In this document: in pieces, positions 33,463 to 42,154 of the stretch
Layout of the letters: each line of letters begins with the position of its first letter
Position numbering within the stretch: position 1 is the first letter of the stretch
The notes under the pieces: model-generated
Database searches by the model: none
What the model was told of the DNA's origin: nothing
What the model saw: only the letters and a program-made list of their open reading frames with translations
Source of the DNA: Bacteroides finegoldii DSM 17565
GTDB taxonomy: Bacteria > Bacteroidota > Bacteroidia > Bacteroidales > Bacteroidaceae
Assembly: GCF_000156195.1 (NCBI RefSeq)
Contig: NZ_GG688332.1
Coordinates: 1-54,456, forward strand
DNA: 54,456 bases
Reading direction: 5' to 3'
Program-made: the position numbers and the translations under genes

Positions 33463-35349
33463 TCATCGTCCCGAAAGCACCAGCAATACATTGATGTCGC
33501 TTGGAGATACTCCCGGTATTCTGCTTGCTTGGGCAATTGTTTCCGGATCTATCTTTACCAGCTTTTGGCGGGCTTCGGTAGACAGCGACTGAATGGAAGC
33601 ATAATCAAACTTCCCTTTAATTTTTATACTTTCCAATCGTGCCAGTTTTTCTGCTATCATCCGTTCTCTGTCAATGTATCCTTGATACTTGATTAAGATT
33701 TCAGCAGCTTCGATAATTTCTTCTTTTCGGCCCTCATCGGAACTTGTCGCTTTTTCCAATTCCCGTTGGAATGCCGGAATATGCTCTGATATGTTTTCAA
33801 TCGTCACTTGCGGACGATTCAGTATTTCTATCAACTTGCATCCTTGACGCAGGGGAGTGGTTCCTATCTTTTTGAGTGCATCATTGATTAATGCAGGTTT
33901 CATCGAATAGTTTTGTGCGAAGGAAACGATTTGCTCCACTGTTCCCTTTTTGCTTTTCATTAATTGATAACGATTTTCTTTGGCCAGGCCAAGCTGATAG
34001 GCTCTTTCAGTGAGCCGCATATCTGCGTCATCCATTCGGAGCAAGATACGGTATTCAGCCCTCGAGGTGAACATTCGATAGGGCTCATCTACACCTTTAG
34101 TTACCAGATCATCGATCAATACGCCTATATATGCTTCGTCACGTGCTAATGTAAATGCTTCGCCACCATGACAATTGATATGTGCGTTGATTCCGGCTAT
34201 TAATCCTTGTCCTCCGGCTTCTTCATATCCGGTAGTACCATTCACCTGTCCGGCAAAGAATAGATTTTTGATAATCTTCGATTCCAACGTATGTTTCAAT
34301 TGTGTCGGGTCGAAGTAGTCATATTCGATGGCATATCCCGGACGGTAGATCACCAAATCTTTGAATGCCGGAATTTGTTTTAGTGCTGCAATCTGTATGT
34401 CCATCGGAAGTGAAGAAGAGAAGCCGTTCAAGTACAACTCCTGAGTCGTCTCGCCTTCCGGTTCCAGAAATAGCTGATGCTGGCTCTTGTCAGGGAAAGT
34501 AACGATCTTGGTTTCGATACTCGGGCAATAGCGCGGGCCGATACTTTGAATCTGCCCGTTGAATAGAGGGGAATCCGGCAGACCTTCACGTAGGATACGG
34601 TGTACCTCCTCGTTTGTATAGCAAGTCCAGCATTGCAGTTGTTTTAAATGCCGCACACTTGTGTTCATAAATGAAAATTTATGGAAGTCACATTCTCCGT
34701 CTTGTGTTTCCATCCGGTCAAAGTGGACGCTACGTGCATCTATTCGTACCGGAGTTCCCGTTTTCATTCTGCCGTATGTGATTCCGTGACGGGCGATGGA
34801 TTCAGTCAGCTGGTAAGAAGCCGGCTCGGCCATTCTTCCTCCCGGCAACTTATGACGTCCGATATGCATAAGCCCGTTGAGGAAAGTTCCTGCGGTCAGT
34901 ACAATGCATTTTGCCTTGAAGGTAACTCCCCAAACTGTGACCAGGCCGGTCACTTCTCCGTTTTCTACCAAAAGTTCGCAGACGGTATCCTGCCAAATAT
35001 GGAGATTGGGTGTATTTTCCAGTCTCTCCCGCCAAGACCAGATAAATTTGGCACGATCGCATTGCGCTCGCGGACTCCACATGGCAGGACCTTTTGAACG
35101 GTTCAAGATTCGGAATTGGATGGCCGTCTCGTCCGTAACCAATCCCATCTGTCCACCCAATGCATCTATTTCGCGTACAATTTGTCCTTTGGCGATTCCT
35201 CCTACTGCCGGATTACAGCTCATTTGCCCGATCTTGTTCATGTCCATGGTGATGAGACAAGTCTTTGAACCTAAATTGGCGGCAGCGGCTGCCGCTTCGC
35301 AACCGGCATGTCCGGCACCGATTACAATTACGTCGTACTTAAAATCCAT
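33463..35349 (-). CDS. mnmG: tRNA uridine-5-carboxymethylaminomethyl modification enzyme MnmG
   Basis: A 628-residue FAD protein (GidA) that with MnmE adds the cmnm5 group to U34 of several tRNAs. The FAD-binding start VIVIGAGHAGCEAAAAAAN, MSCNPAVGGIAKG, RAQCDRAKF and the later GTTGYEEAGGQGLIAG and TSRAEYRILLRMDDAD are all family signatures. Full length. It begins the minus-strand run with its own -7 element (35377-35384). mnmD, acting later at the same nucleotide, is also in this window. Confidence 0.97.
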   Translation of the reverse strand: MDFKYDVIVIGAGHAGCEAAAAAANLGSKTCLITMDMNKIGQMSCNPAVGGIAKGQIVREIDALGGQMGLVTDETAIQFRILNRSKGPAMWSPRAQCDRAKFIWSWRERLENTPNLHIWQDTVCELLVENGEVTGLVTVWGVTFKAKCIVLTAGTFLNGLMHIGRHKLPGGRMAEPASYQLTESIARHGITYGRMKTGTPVRIDARSVHFDRMETQDGECDFHKFSFMNTSVRHLKQLQCWTCYTNEEVHRILREGLPDSPLFNGQIQSIGPRYCPSIETKIVTFPDKSQHQLFLEPEGETTQELYLNGFSSSLPMDIQIAALKQIPAFKDLVIYRPGYAIEYDYFDPTQLKHTLESKIIKNLFFAGQVNGTTGYEEAGGQGLIAGINAHINCHGGEAFTLARDEAYIGVLIDDLVTKGVDEPYRMFTSRAEYRILLRMDDADMRLTERAYQLGLAKENRYQLMKSKKGTVEQIVSFAQNYSMKPALINDALKKIGTTPLRQGCKLIEILNRPQVTIENISEHIPAFQRELEKATSSDEGRKEEIIEAAEILIKYQGYIDRERMIAEKLARLESIKIKGKFDYASIQSLSTEARQKLVKIDPETIAQASRIPGVSPSDINVLLVLSGR

Positions 35350-35376
35350 TCCTGTTTTATTTATTATCTAACGCTG

Positions 35377-35384
35377 CAAAGTTA
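35377..35384 (-). promoter_or_regulatory. -7 element of mnmG
   Basis: Reads TAACTTTG on the minus strand, 27 bases before the ATG. A convincing -33 element was not found. Confidence 0.5.
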
Positions 35385-35764
35385 CAGAAAAGTTGTGAGA
35401 GTTGTATCCTCAAGCTGTTTTTGCTTCCGAAAAATCGGGGAGGGGAACGGGCGGATTGAAAAAAACGCCGTGATTTCGGGTTATGAACATACAGTTTGTT
35501 CAAAAAATAAAGTTATTCTTGTTGATTTAGTGGTTTACTCTCTACTAAAAAGTAAGAATTTTGCCTCTATATGTTCTCGCATGCTTTCTTTTTGCTACTT
35601 CGAAAATTATCGGAATTTTGAAGAAACTAGGGTTTGCTAAGGAAGAATTAAAGAAAATAGTATAAGCAGTGAGGTTAAATGTGCCAATTAGCCTGTCTTT
35701 TTATCTGATCTCTTGATATAAGTCAAAAAAACAAGTCTGAATATATTTTTTAATAAAATGGCTC
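35385..35764. other. No gene seen
   Basis: AT-rich. A short open frame (ending at 35640) has no protein-like features. Nothing else recognised. Confidence 0.4.
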
Positions 35765-35794
35765 TTGTCATTTTACAAAACAGCTATACCTTTG
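35765..35794 (+). promoter_or_regulatory. Well-formed Bacteroidetes promoter
   Basis: TTG at 35765-35767, a 19-base spacer, then TACCTTTG at 35787-35794. This is the best -33/-7 pair I found in the window. The expected start is about 35801, with no gene for over 900 bases, so it probably drives the RNA unit ending at 36049. Confidence 0.7.
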
Positions 35795-35800
35795 CAGTGT

Positions 35801-36049
35801 GGTTGTGAAACTACTTAGATTTTTAGGTATTAGAAAGAGTAAAATTAAAAGGTGAAAATTAGAAGGTATTAGTTTATAAATTTTAGGTATTAGCATTTTA
35901 AGATTGTTTTTCAGGAAAAAAGATTGTTTTATTAGGTATTAAGTAAAAAGAGTAGTTTTTGGGTAACAAGTAAATGAAAGATGAAAAAAAGAAGAATCCC
36001 GTTTTATGGGGATTCTTTAAGGTAGAGCGGAAGGATTCGCTCTTTTTTT
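35801..36049 (+). ncRNA. Candidate small RNA of about 250 nt ending in tandem hairpins
   Basis: From the promoter at 35765-35794 to a terminator: GAGCG (36025-36029), an eight-base loop, CGCTC (36038-36042), then seven T bases. A second hairpin precedes it (AGAATCCC 35993-36000 with GGGATTCT 36009-36016). The body is AT-rich and carries four copies of AGGTATTA (35825, 35864, 35885, 35934), two of them within exact 13-base repeats 60 bases apart, and two copies of AAGATTGTTTT. A 31-codon frame (35974-36069) crosses both hairpins, but its stop lies beyond the T run. The next gene starts 668 bases later, so this looks like an independent transcript. Confidence 0.55.
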
Positions 36050-36155
36050 ATGCCCGTTTGTGTCATTAGCAGTACTATTTCATAGATGAATACTTTGTAG
36101 TCTTATTCTAGATTGGCGCTCTTTTCAGATTATTAAAGCGACATTCCATTCGTTC

Positions 36156-36243
36156 CACGCTAGTGGATAGAATCATTCACTTGAGTAGACGGAATTGTTC
36201 ACTATAGTGCAATGATCTGTTCACTGGAGTGCAACGGTTTGGA
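36156..36243. repeat. Four tandem 22-bp units with CACT..AGTG palindromes
   Basis: CAC..AGT occurs at 36156, 36178, 36200 and 36222, an exact 22-base period. Units two to four begin CACTTGAGTA, CACTATAGTG and CACTGGAGTG; unit one begins CACGCTAGTG inside CCAC..GTGG. Spacer bases share GTT or ATT at each unit end. The period equals about two turns of B-DNA. Confidence 0.7.
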
Positions 36244-36389
36244 TGCGCGATAGATAATACGGGAGCGCAGCTTGATAAAACGCTCTTGAATGCTTCCTTG
36301 CATATAAATGTCTGTTAGTTGTGAGGCAAAGTGCTGCTTGATAAAAAAGAAGAAAAATGTTGCATTTGTTATGAAAGGAAAGAAGCAGT

Positions 36390-36500
36390 ATGAGAGATGC
36401 AGGCGGAAAATATGAGAGATACGAGATTTTAAATTATCTCTCATTATATAATCATTTGATGATATGATGTTTACATTAATTTATGAGAGGTATGAGAGAT
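36390..36500. repeat. Dispersed ATGAGAGAT repeats
   Basis: Exact copies at 36390-36398, 36412-36420 and 36492-36500, a near copy (ATGAGAGGT) at 36483-36491, and one inverted copy at 36436-36444. Five copies in 111 bases, upstream of the sigma-factor promoter. Confidence 0.65.
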
Positions 36501-36629
36501 GGAAATGAAAAAAATCTCGAGGTGCAAGCCGGATATTTTGAACGAGAGGGGAGTCGGTCGAGCTGGTTGAAAGTTACTTTTATTTTCTATTTTATAGTTT
36601 GGCGAAGCTTATGTTTTTGAAAAAAACAA

Positions 36630-36637
36630 TATATTTG
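36630..36637 (+). promoter_or_regulatory. -7 element of the ECF sigma gene
   Basis: TATATTTG matches TAnnTTTG, 80 bases before the sigma-factor ATG. It suggests basal transcription by the housekeeping sigma factor. No clear -33 element was seen. Confidence 0.4.
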
Positions 36638-36716
36638 CATTTGTAAATATCGCAAAAGTAAGTAGTTGCGGCGATTTTAATGAATTTTGTTTGTTTTTCG
36701 CAGGTAGTGTGACAGT

Positions 36717-37286
36717 ATGAACGATAAATTTGACACTATAGTAGCAGGAGTCAATCGAAAGGATGAAAAGATATGGGGCGATTTCTATGATCGTTTTTAT
36801 GCTGCTTTATGTGTTTATGTTTCCAAAATATTGCCGGTTCCCGATGTGGTGGAAGATTTGGTCCAGGAGGTGTTTATTTCTATTTGGGAGGGTAAGCGTA
36901 CTTTCTCTGATATCAGAGAACTCACCAATTATCTCTATCGTGCCTGTTATAACAACACCTTATTATATATACGCAACAATCAGATTCATGATACCATTTT
37001 AAGTTCCCTTGCTGAAGGAGAAAGCGTAGAAGATGAGGATATGATTTATGCTTTGACGGTGAAGGAAGAAATCATCCGTCAGTTGTATCACCATATTGAA
37101 GAGCTTCCGACCGAGCAACGCCGGATCATCTTACTGAGAATCGAAGGGTATACTTGGGAAGAGATTGCGGAACGTTTGGGAATCAGTATCAATACCGTCA
37201 AGACCCAAAAGGCGCGCAGCTATAGATTTCTCCGTGAAAAAATGGGAGATGCGATGAGTTTTATAATTCTTTGTTTATTTCTCTAA
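36717..37286 (+). CDS. ECF RNA polymerase sigma factor (FecI-like)
   Basis: A 189-residue sigma factor. Region 2 (about 25-90) includes YVSKILPVPDVVEDLVQEVFISIWEG, and region 4 (about 125-175) includes LPTEQRRIILLRIEGYTWEEIAERLGISINTVKTQKARSYRFLR, the -35-binding helix-turn-helix. In Bacteroides such factors are held by the adjacent FecR-type anti-sigma and freed when SusC binds its ligand. The FecR gene starts 236 bases later in the same direction. The protein ends in an odd hydrophobic stretch (SFIILCLFL), longer than needed; it may be a benign tail. Confidence 0.92.
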   Translation: MNDKFDTIVAGVNRKDEKIWGDFYDRFYAALCVYVSKILPVPDVVEDLVQEVFISIWEGKRTFSDIRELTNYLYRACYNNTLLYIRNNQIHDTILSSLAEGESVEDEDMIYALTVKEEIIRQLYHHIEELPTEQRRIILLRIEGYTWEEIAERLGISINTVKTQKARSYRFLREKMGDAMSFIILCLFL

Positions 37287-37456
37287 AAATAAGAAAAAAA
37301 CAATCTGATATGTATTTCTCTTTTTATAGATTGATTAAGTTTTATTTTTTTTGTTAAAAGCACTACCTTCCCCTTTTATTATGTGACAAAATGATATATT
37401 TCTGTCGCTGAAATCTCGCTATTTATATTATTCTTCCGAAAAAATATCATCTTTTT

Positions 37457-37485
37457 GTCACCCTTTTTTATGGATTATGTATATC
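37457..37485 (+). promoter_or_regulatory. Possible ECF-sigma-dependent promoter of the FecR-SusC operon
   Basis: GTCACCC at 37457-37463 followed by a T run, then TTATGTATAT near 37475-37484. GTCACCC-type motifs before FecR genes of Sus-like loci fit an ECF -35 element by my recollection. It lacks a housekeeping TAnnTTTG. It is 60 bases before the FecR start. Confidence 0.4.
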
Positions 37486-37534
37486 TATAATAAAGAGAAA
37501 TTAAACAGTCGTTTAATTAAAAATGGTCAATAAG

Positions 37535-38746
37535 ATGAATAAGTTTGAAAATGTATATCAAGATGCCGTTTTGATGAGAAGAGTTCTTCTTGGCGAAGCG
37601 GACGAAGCGGAGCAACAAGAGCTTGAAAAGCGATTGGAAGAGTGTCCGGAGTTGCGGAAGATATACACTCAATTGCAGGATGGCGGGACGTTGAGCGCAG
37701 CCTTTAAGGAACGTCAAAAATATTCATCGAGAAAAGCTTATCGGTCTTTCCTTCAAAAGATAGGACAAGTTGAGCCGAAAGGACAAAGACGCCGCTCTCT
37801 TCGCATCGGATGGTATATTGCTGCCGCTGTTGTCATTTTGGCAATAGGACTTTCTTTTTATGTGTCGAATTACACTTCACCGGAAAAAGAAAATAAGACT
37901 TTGATCCAGCCGGGTACACAACAGGCACAATTGACTTTGACCGATGGCAGTGTCATTGATGTGGATAAAAAAGAAGTAAATGTGGTAGTAGATGGCATTC
38001 AGGTAAAATATAAAGAAGGAGTACTGTCTTATCAAACAACCGCTGCAACACAACACGAAGAAAAAAACGTTGAAGAGCAACCGGAAAAATCAAATGAACT
38101 GGTCATACCGCGTGGAGGAGAGAACACGGTAATACTTGCGGATGGAACGACTGTTCATTTGAATGCAGGTTCCAAGTTGACCTATCCTGTGCGTTTCACC
38201 GGCAAACGTAGGATTGTAGCTTTGGAGGGTGAGGCTTATTTTGACGTTGTTGAAAATGAAGAACATCCTTTTGTCGTACAGACTCGTTTTGGCGAGGTGA
38301 CTGTGCTCGGTACTGCATTCAATGTCAATGCTTATATCAATGCTTCTGCCTGTTATACGACATTGGTCCGTGGTAAAGTACAATTCTCTGCACCGAATGC
38401 GGAAGTTATCACCCTCTTGCCGGGTGAACAGGCAATTGTTTCGGCTAATGGTTCGGAGAAACGTGCGGTGGATCTGGAGGAGTATGTAGGTTGGGTAGAA
38501 GGTTTGTATGTTTTTAATAATCGTTCTTTAGGAGAAATTATGGAGACATTCGAACGTTGGTACGACATACAAGTATATTATGAAACCGAAAATTTACGCA
38601 ATATAACTTATAGTGGTAGTTTGAAGCGCTACGGAACAATCAACTCATTCCTTGAGGCATTGGAACTGACCGGTGATCTGACTTATAAGATCAGTGGTCG
38701 GAATATCTTGATTTATGGTAAAATGGGAGAATTAGGAGTAAAATAG
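37535..38746 (+). CDS. FecR-type anti-sigma factor
   Basis: About 403 residues from MNKFENVYQDAVLMRRVLLG; an ATG four codons earlier exists. A cytoplasmic N-terminal part of about 85 residues, which would bind the sigma factor, is followed by one membrane helix (WYIAAAVVILAIGLSFYV). A periplasmic FecR domain comes next (VIPRGGENTVILADGTTVHLNAGSKL, ALEGEAYFDV, PFVVQTRFGEVTVLGTAFNVNAY) and then the DUF4974 domain (YVFNNRSLGEIMETFERWYDI, ending INSFLEALELTG). DUF4974 contacts the STN domain of the partner SusC. That SusC gene starts 28 bases later and does carry an STN domain. Confidence 0.93.
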   Translation: MNKFENVYQDAVLMRRVLLGEADEAEQQELEKRLEECPELRKIYTQLQDGGTLSAAFKERQKYSSRKAYRSFLQKIGQVEPKGQRRRSLRIGWYIAAAVVILAIGLSFYVSNYTSPEKENKTLIQPGTQQAQLTLTDGSVIDVDKKEVNVVVDGIQVKYKEGVLSYQTTAATQHEEKNVEEQPEKSNELVIPRGGENTVILADGTTVHLNAGSKLTYPVRFTGKRRIVALEGEAYFDVVENEEHPFVVQTRFGEVTVLGTAFNVNAYINASACYTTLVRGKVQFSAPNAEVITLLPGEQAIVSANGSEKRAVDLEEYVGWVEGLYVFNNRSLGEIMETFERWYDIQVYYETENLRNITYSGSLKRYGTINSFLEALELTGDLTYKISGRNILIYGKMGELGVK

Positions 38747-38774
38747 AGTATTAGATAAGTTTAATTGTTAATTT

Positions 38775-41700
38775 ATGAGAGAAAGACGATGGCTGCTATG
38801 TTTTTTAGTGGCGATGTGCTGCACGCTTAGCACATGGGCTTTACCGTCACAAGACAAGACGGTGACTTTGAATCTGCGTAATGTCTCAATCGAGACGGCT
38901 TTGAATGCAGTGAAGAAGCAGACAGGAGTGAATATGTTGTATAATTCGCAAATGTTTAAGGGAGTTTCTCCGGTATCTGTTAATGTGAAAAATGAGAGAT
39001 GGGAAGTGACCCTTAAGCTGATTTTGAATCCGAAAGGATTTGATTATGCAATGAAAGATGGTATTGTTGTCATTCGTAGGATGCATACAGAGAAGCGGGT
39101 AAATCGTATCCGTGGTACGGTATTTGATGCAAATAAAGAACCTATACCGGGAGCCAGTATTATTGTGAAAGGAACCCGTACAGGGACTTCCACCAATATT
39201 GAAGGTGAATTTACACTGGATGTGAGAGATGATAAAGTAGCTTTGGAAATCTCTTTTATCGGTATGAAAAAGCAGACTCTCCAGGTAGATGCTTCTCGTA
39301 AGAAAATGCTCGAGATAACATTGGTGGATGATGTCAAGACATTGGATGATGTGGTAGTAACAGGATATAGTAATGTGCGTAAGACTAGTTTTACCGGTAG
39401 TTCTACGCAGATTTCGGGTGATGATTTACGCAAGGTGTCGCAGACCAACGTAATCGGTGCTTTGCAGACATTCGACCCTTCTTTCCGCTTGGTTAGCAAT
39501 GCCCAGTTCGGTTCCGATCCGAACGCACTTCCGGAGATGTATATACGTGGCCGTTCCGGCTTTGGGGTAAAAGAACTGGATAAAGATCAACTCTCCAAAT
39601 CAAATCTCGAAAATAATCCTAACCTTCCTACTTTCATTATGGATGGTTTTGAGGTGAGTATCGAGAAGATATATGACTTGGACCCTACCCGTATTGAGAG
39701 TATGACAATTTTAAAAGATGCAGCTGCTACGGCTATTTATGGTTCTCGTGCTGCAAACGGTGTGGTAGTTATCACTACAGTTGCTCCAAAGCCGGGAGAA
39801 GTCCGTGTTTCTTATAATTTTACCGGAACTTTGGAAATGCCGGATCTGAGAGACTATAATCTGGCTAATGCATCTGAAAAGCTAGAGATAGAACGTCGTG
39901 CAGGTTTGTATGACAAAGGTAATAATGGCAACAACACAACGGCAGATGGTTTGAATAAATATTATGAAAAATATGCATTGATTCAAAGTGGTATAGATAC
40001 AGATTGGTTGTCTTTGCCTTTGCGTAATGCTTTTGACCATAAACATAGCCTTTATATAGAAGGTGGTACTCCTAATTTACGTTATGGGGTTGATGCATCA
40101 TACAATGGTGGTAATGGGGTTATGAAAGGGTCAGGACGTGACCGTTATAGTATTGGTTTTTCATTGGATTATCGAGTAAAAAAACTACAAGTAAAAAATA
40201 CGGTAAGTTTTGGACATACTAAGTCGAAGGAATCTCCTTATGGTGCTTTCAGTGATTATACAAGTTTATTGCCCTATGAGACTCCTTATAAAAATGGTAC
40301 TTTGGTGAAGCAGTTGTACTATTCTAGGAAAGGTAGTAATTCTGTTAATAATCCTTTATATGAAGCCACACTGAGCAATTATGAGTGGAGTGCTTATGAT
40401 GAAATTATAGATAATCTGAGTGTAAACTGGTATTTGAACGATTATTTAACTGTTAAGGGTCAGTTTAGCGTAACTAAACAATATACCAGTAGTGAGCGTT
40501 TTTATGATCCGTTATCTTCTAAAGTTTCAGTTTATGGTACTACGGATACCAAATTGCAGGGTGATTTGTTCACCGGTGAAGGTAGTAGCTTGAGTTGGAA
40601 TTCTAATGCTTTCTTATATTATACCCGTAGCTTTGGAAACCATAACTTTAACTTTTCCGGTGGTTGGGAAGCCTCTGCTTATAATACTGAGAACACCTCT
40701 GCCCAATATCGTGGTTTTCCGTCCGGTCAGTTTAATTCGTTGAATTATGCTTCCGAAATTTACAAAAAGCCGACTCTTACAGAAAATACGACACGTCGTG
40801 TCAGTATATTGGCTACTCTGAATTATACTTGGAATGATATTTATTTGGCCGATGCTTCCGTTCGTTTTGACGGCTCTTCCGAATTTGGTGCAAATCAGAA
40901 ATGGGCACCTTTCTTTTCCGGTGGTTTGGGTGTGAACATTCATAATTATGATTTCCTGAAAGGAAATGAGAAGATTAATAAATTGAAGGTACGTGCATCT
41001 TATGGTCGTACCGGTAAAGTGAATTTCCCAGCTTATGCAGCAACTACTATGTATGAAACTTTATTTGATGAATGGTATATTACAGGTTATGGAGCTGTTC
41101 TTAAGGCGTTGGGTAATAAAGATTTGTCATGGGAAAAGACTGACAAATTCAATTTTGGTATTGAGACCCAATTCTTTAATCAACGTTTAACAGTTGATTT
41201 GGACTATTATTATGAGAAAACAATTGATTTGATTAATGATGTGACACTGTCACAAACTTCAGGTTTCTCCACCTACAAGAATAATATGGGTGAGGTTGAG
41301 AACAAAGGTTTTGAAATGCAGATACGTGCCGATATTTACAGAGATCGTAACTGGTCAGTTGCTTTATGGGGAAATATGGCTCATAATAAGAACAAAATAT
41401 TGAAGATTTCTGATTCTCAGAAAGCATATAATGAACGTGTTGCGGAATTTTATAAAAAAGAATTACAATATCAGGCAATTTATAATACTTCTTTAAAAGA
41501 TGCCAATTACGCAGTTCCGATTTCGCAATATGCGGAAGGGGAATCATTGACTTCTATTTGGGCAGTCCGTTCTTTAGGTATTGATCCGACTACAGGAAAA
41601 GAGCTATTCTTGAACAGAGACGGTAGCATTACTGATACATGGGATGCAAGCCAAGAGGTGGTTGTGGGTAATACTGAACCAAAGCTAAACGGCTCAATAG

Positions 41701-42137
41701 GTCTGAATGCTACGTATAAGAACTGGAGTTTATTCGCTGCTTTTCAATATGAGTTTGGAGGTCAGGAGTATAATCAGACTTTGGTAGATCGGGTGGAAAA
41801 CGCAGATATTGCTAATGGTAATGTAGACTTGCGTGTTCTAACCCAACGGTGGCAAAAACCCGGAGATGTTGCCGAATTTAAAAATATTGCAGATAGTAAA
41901 TTAACGACTTTACCGACATCCCGTTTTGTGCAAGATAAAAAGTATATTCGACTGAGTGCTTTGACATTAAGTTATGACTTTAACAGGGAATGGATTAAGA
42001 AGCATTTACATATGAATATGTTACGGTTGGAAATGAGCTCCAGTGATTTTATTAATTGGAATTCTATTCGGCAGGAACGCGGTTTGAGTTATCCCAAATC
42101 TTGGAAGGTGGATTTCTCGTTAAAAGCACAATTCTGA
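38775..42137 (+). CDS. SusC/RagA-type TonB-dependent outer-membrane transporter with an STN signalling domain
   Basis: A 1120-residue protein. Signal peptide (LLCFLVAMCCTLSTWA), STN domain about 30-95 (VTLNLRNVSIETALNAVKKQTGVNMLY), carboxypeptidase-regulatory-like domain about 110-185 (IRGTVFDANKEPIPGASIIVKGT), plug with DDVVVTGYSNVRK and ILKDAAATAIYGSRAANGVVVITT, then a 22-strand-type barrel ending WKVDFSLKAQF. It imports ligands across the outer membrane using TonB energy, together with the SusD-like lipoprotein encoded next. The STN domain makes it a signal transducer to the FecR/sigma pair. Ligand unknown; the following peptidase genes suggest peptides. Confidence 0.95.
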   Translation: MRERRWLLCFLVAMCCTLSTWALPSQDKTVTLNLRNVSIETALNAVKKQTGVNMLYNSQMFKGVSPVSVNVKNERWEVTLKLILNPKGFDYAMKDGIVVIRRMHTEKRVNRIRGTVFDANKEPIPGASIIVKGTRTGTSTNIEGEFTLDVRDDKVALEISFIGMKKQTLQVDASRKKMLEITLVDDVKTLDDVVVTGYSNVRKTSFTGSSTQISGDDLRKVSQTNVIGALQTFDPSFRLVSNAQFGSDPNALPEMYIRGRSGFGVKELDKDQLSKSNLENNPNLPTFIMDGFEVSIEKIYDLDPTRIESMTILKDAAATAIYGSRAANGVVVITTVAPKPGEVRVSYNFTGTLEMPDLRDYNLANASEKLEIERRAGLYDKGNNGNNTTADGLNKYYEKYALIQSGIDTDWLSLPLRNAFDHKHSLYIEGGTPNLRYGVDASYNGGNGVMKGSGRDRYSIGFSLDYRVKKLQVKNTVSFGHTKSKESPYGAFSDYTSLLPYETPYKNGTLVKQLYYSRKGSNSVNNPLYEATLSNYEWSAYDEIIDNLSVNWYLNDYLTVKGQFSVTKQYTSSERFYDPLSSKVSVYGTTDTKLQGDLFTGEGSSLSWNSNAFLYYTRSFGNHNFNFSGGWEASAYNTENTSAQYRGFPSGQFNSLNYASEIYKKPTLTENTTRRVSILATLNYTWNDIYLADASVRFDGSSEFGANQKWAPFFSGGLGVNIHNYDFLKGNEKINKLKVRASYGRTGKVNFPAYAATTMYETLFDEWYITGYGAVLKALGNKDLSWEKTDKFNFGIETQFFNQRLTVDLDYYYEKTIDLINDVTLSQTSGFSTYKNNMGEVENKGFEMQIRADIYRDRNWSVALWGNMAHNKNKILKISDSQKAYNERVAEFYKKELQYQAIYNTSLKDANYAVPISQYAEGESLTSIWAVRSLGIDPTTGKELFLNRDGSITDTWDASQEVVVGNTEPKLNGSIGLNATYKNWSLFAAFQYEFGGQEYNQTLVDRVENADIANGNVDLRVLTQRWQKPGDVAEFKNIADSKLTTLPTSRFVQDKKYIRLSALTLSYDFNREWIKKHLHMNMLRLEMSSSDFINWNSIRQERGLSYPKSWKVDFSLKAQF

Positions 42138-42154
42138 TAAAAGGAGAAAGAAAT

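Noticed and set aside
36202..36444. 80-codon minus-strand ORF
   Set aside because: It runs through the repeat arrays and has a Phe-run composition with no recognisable pattern; likely an accidental frame.
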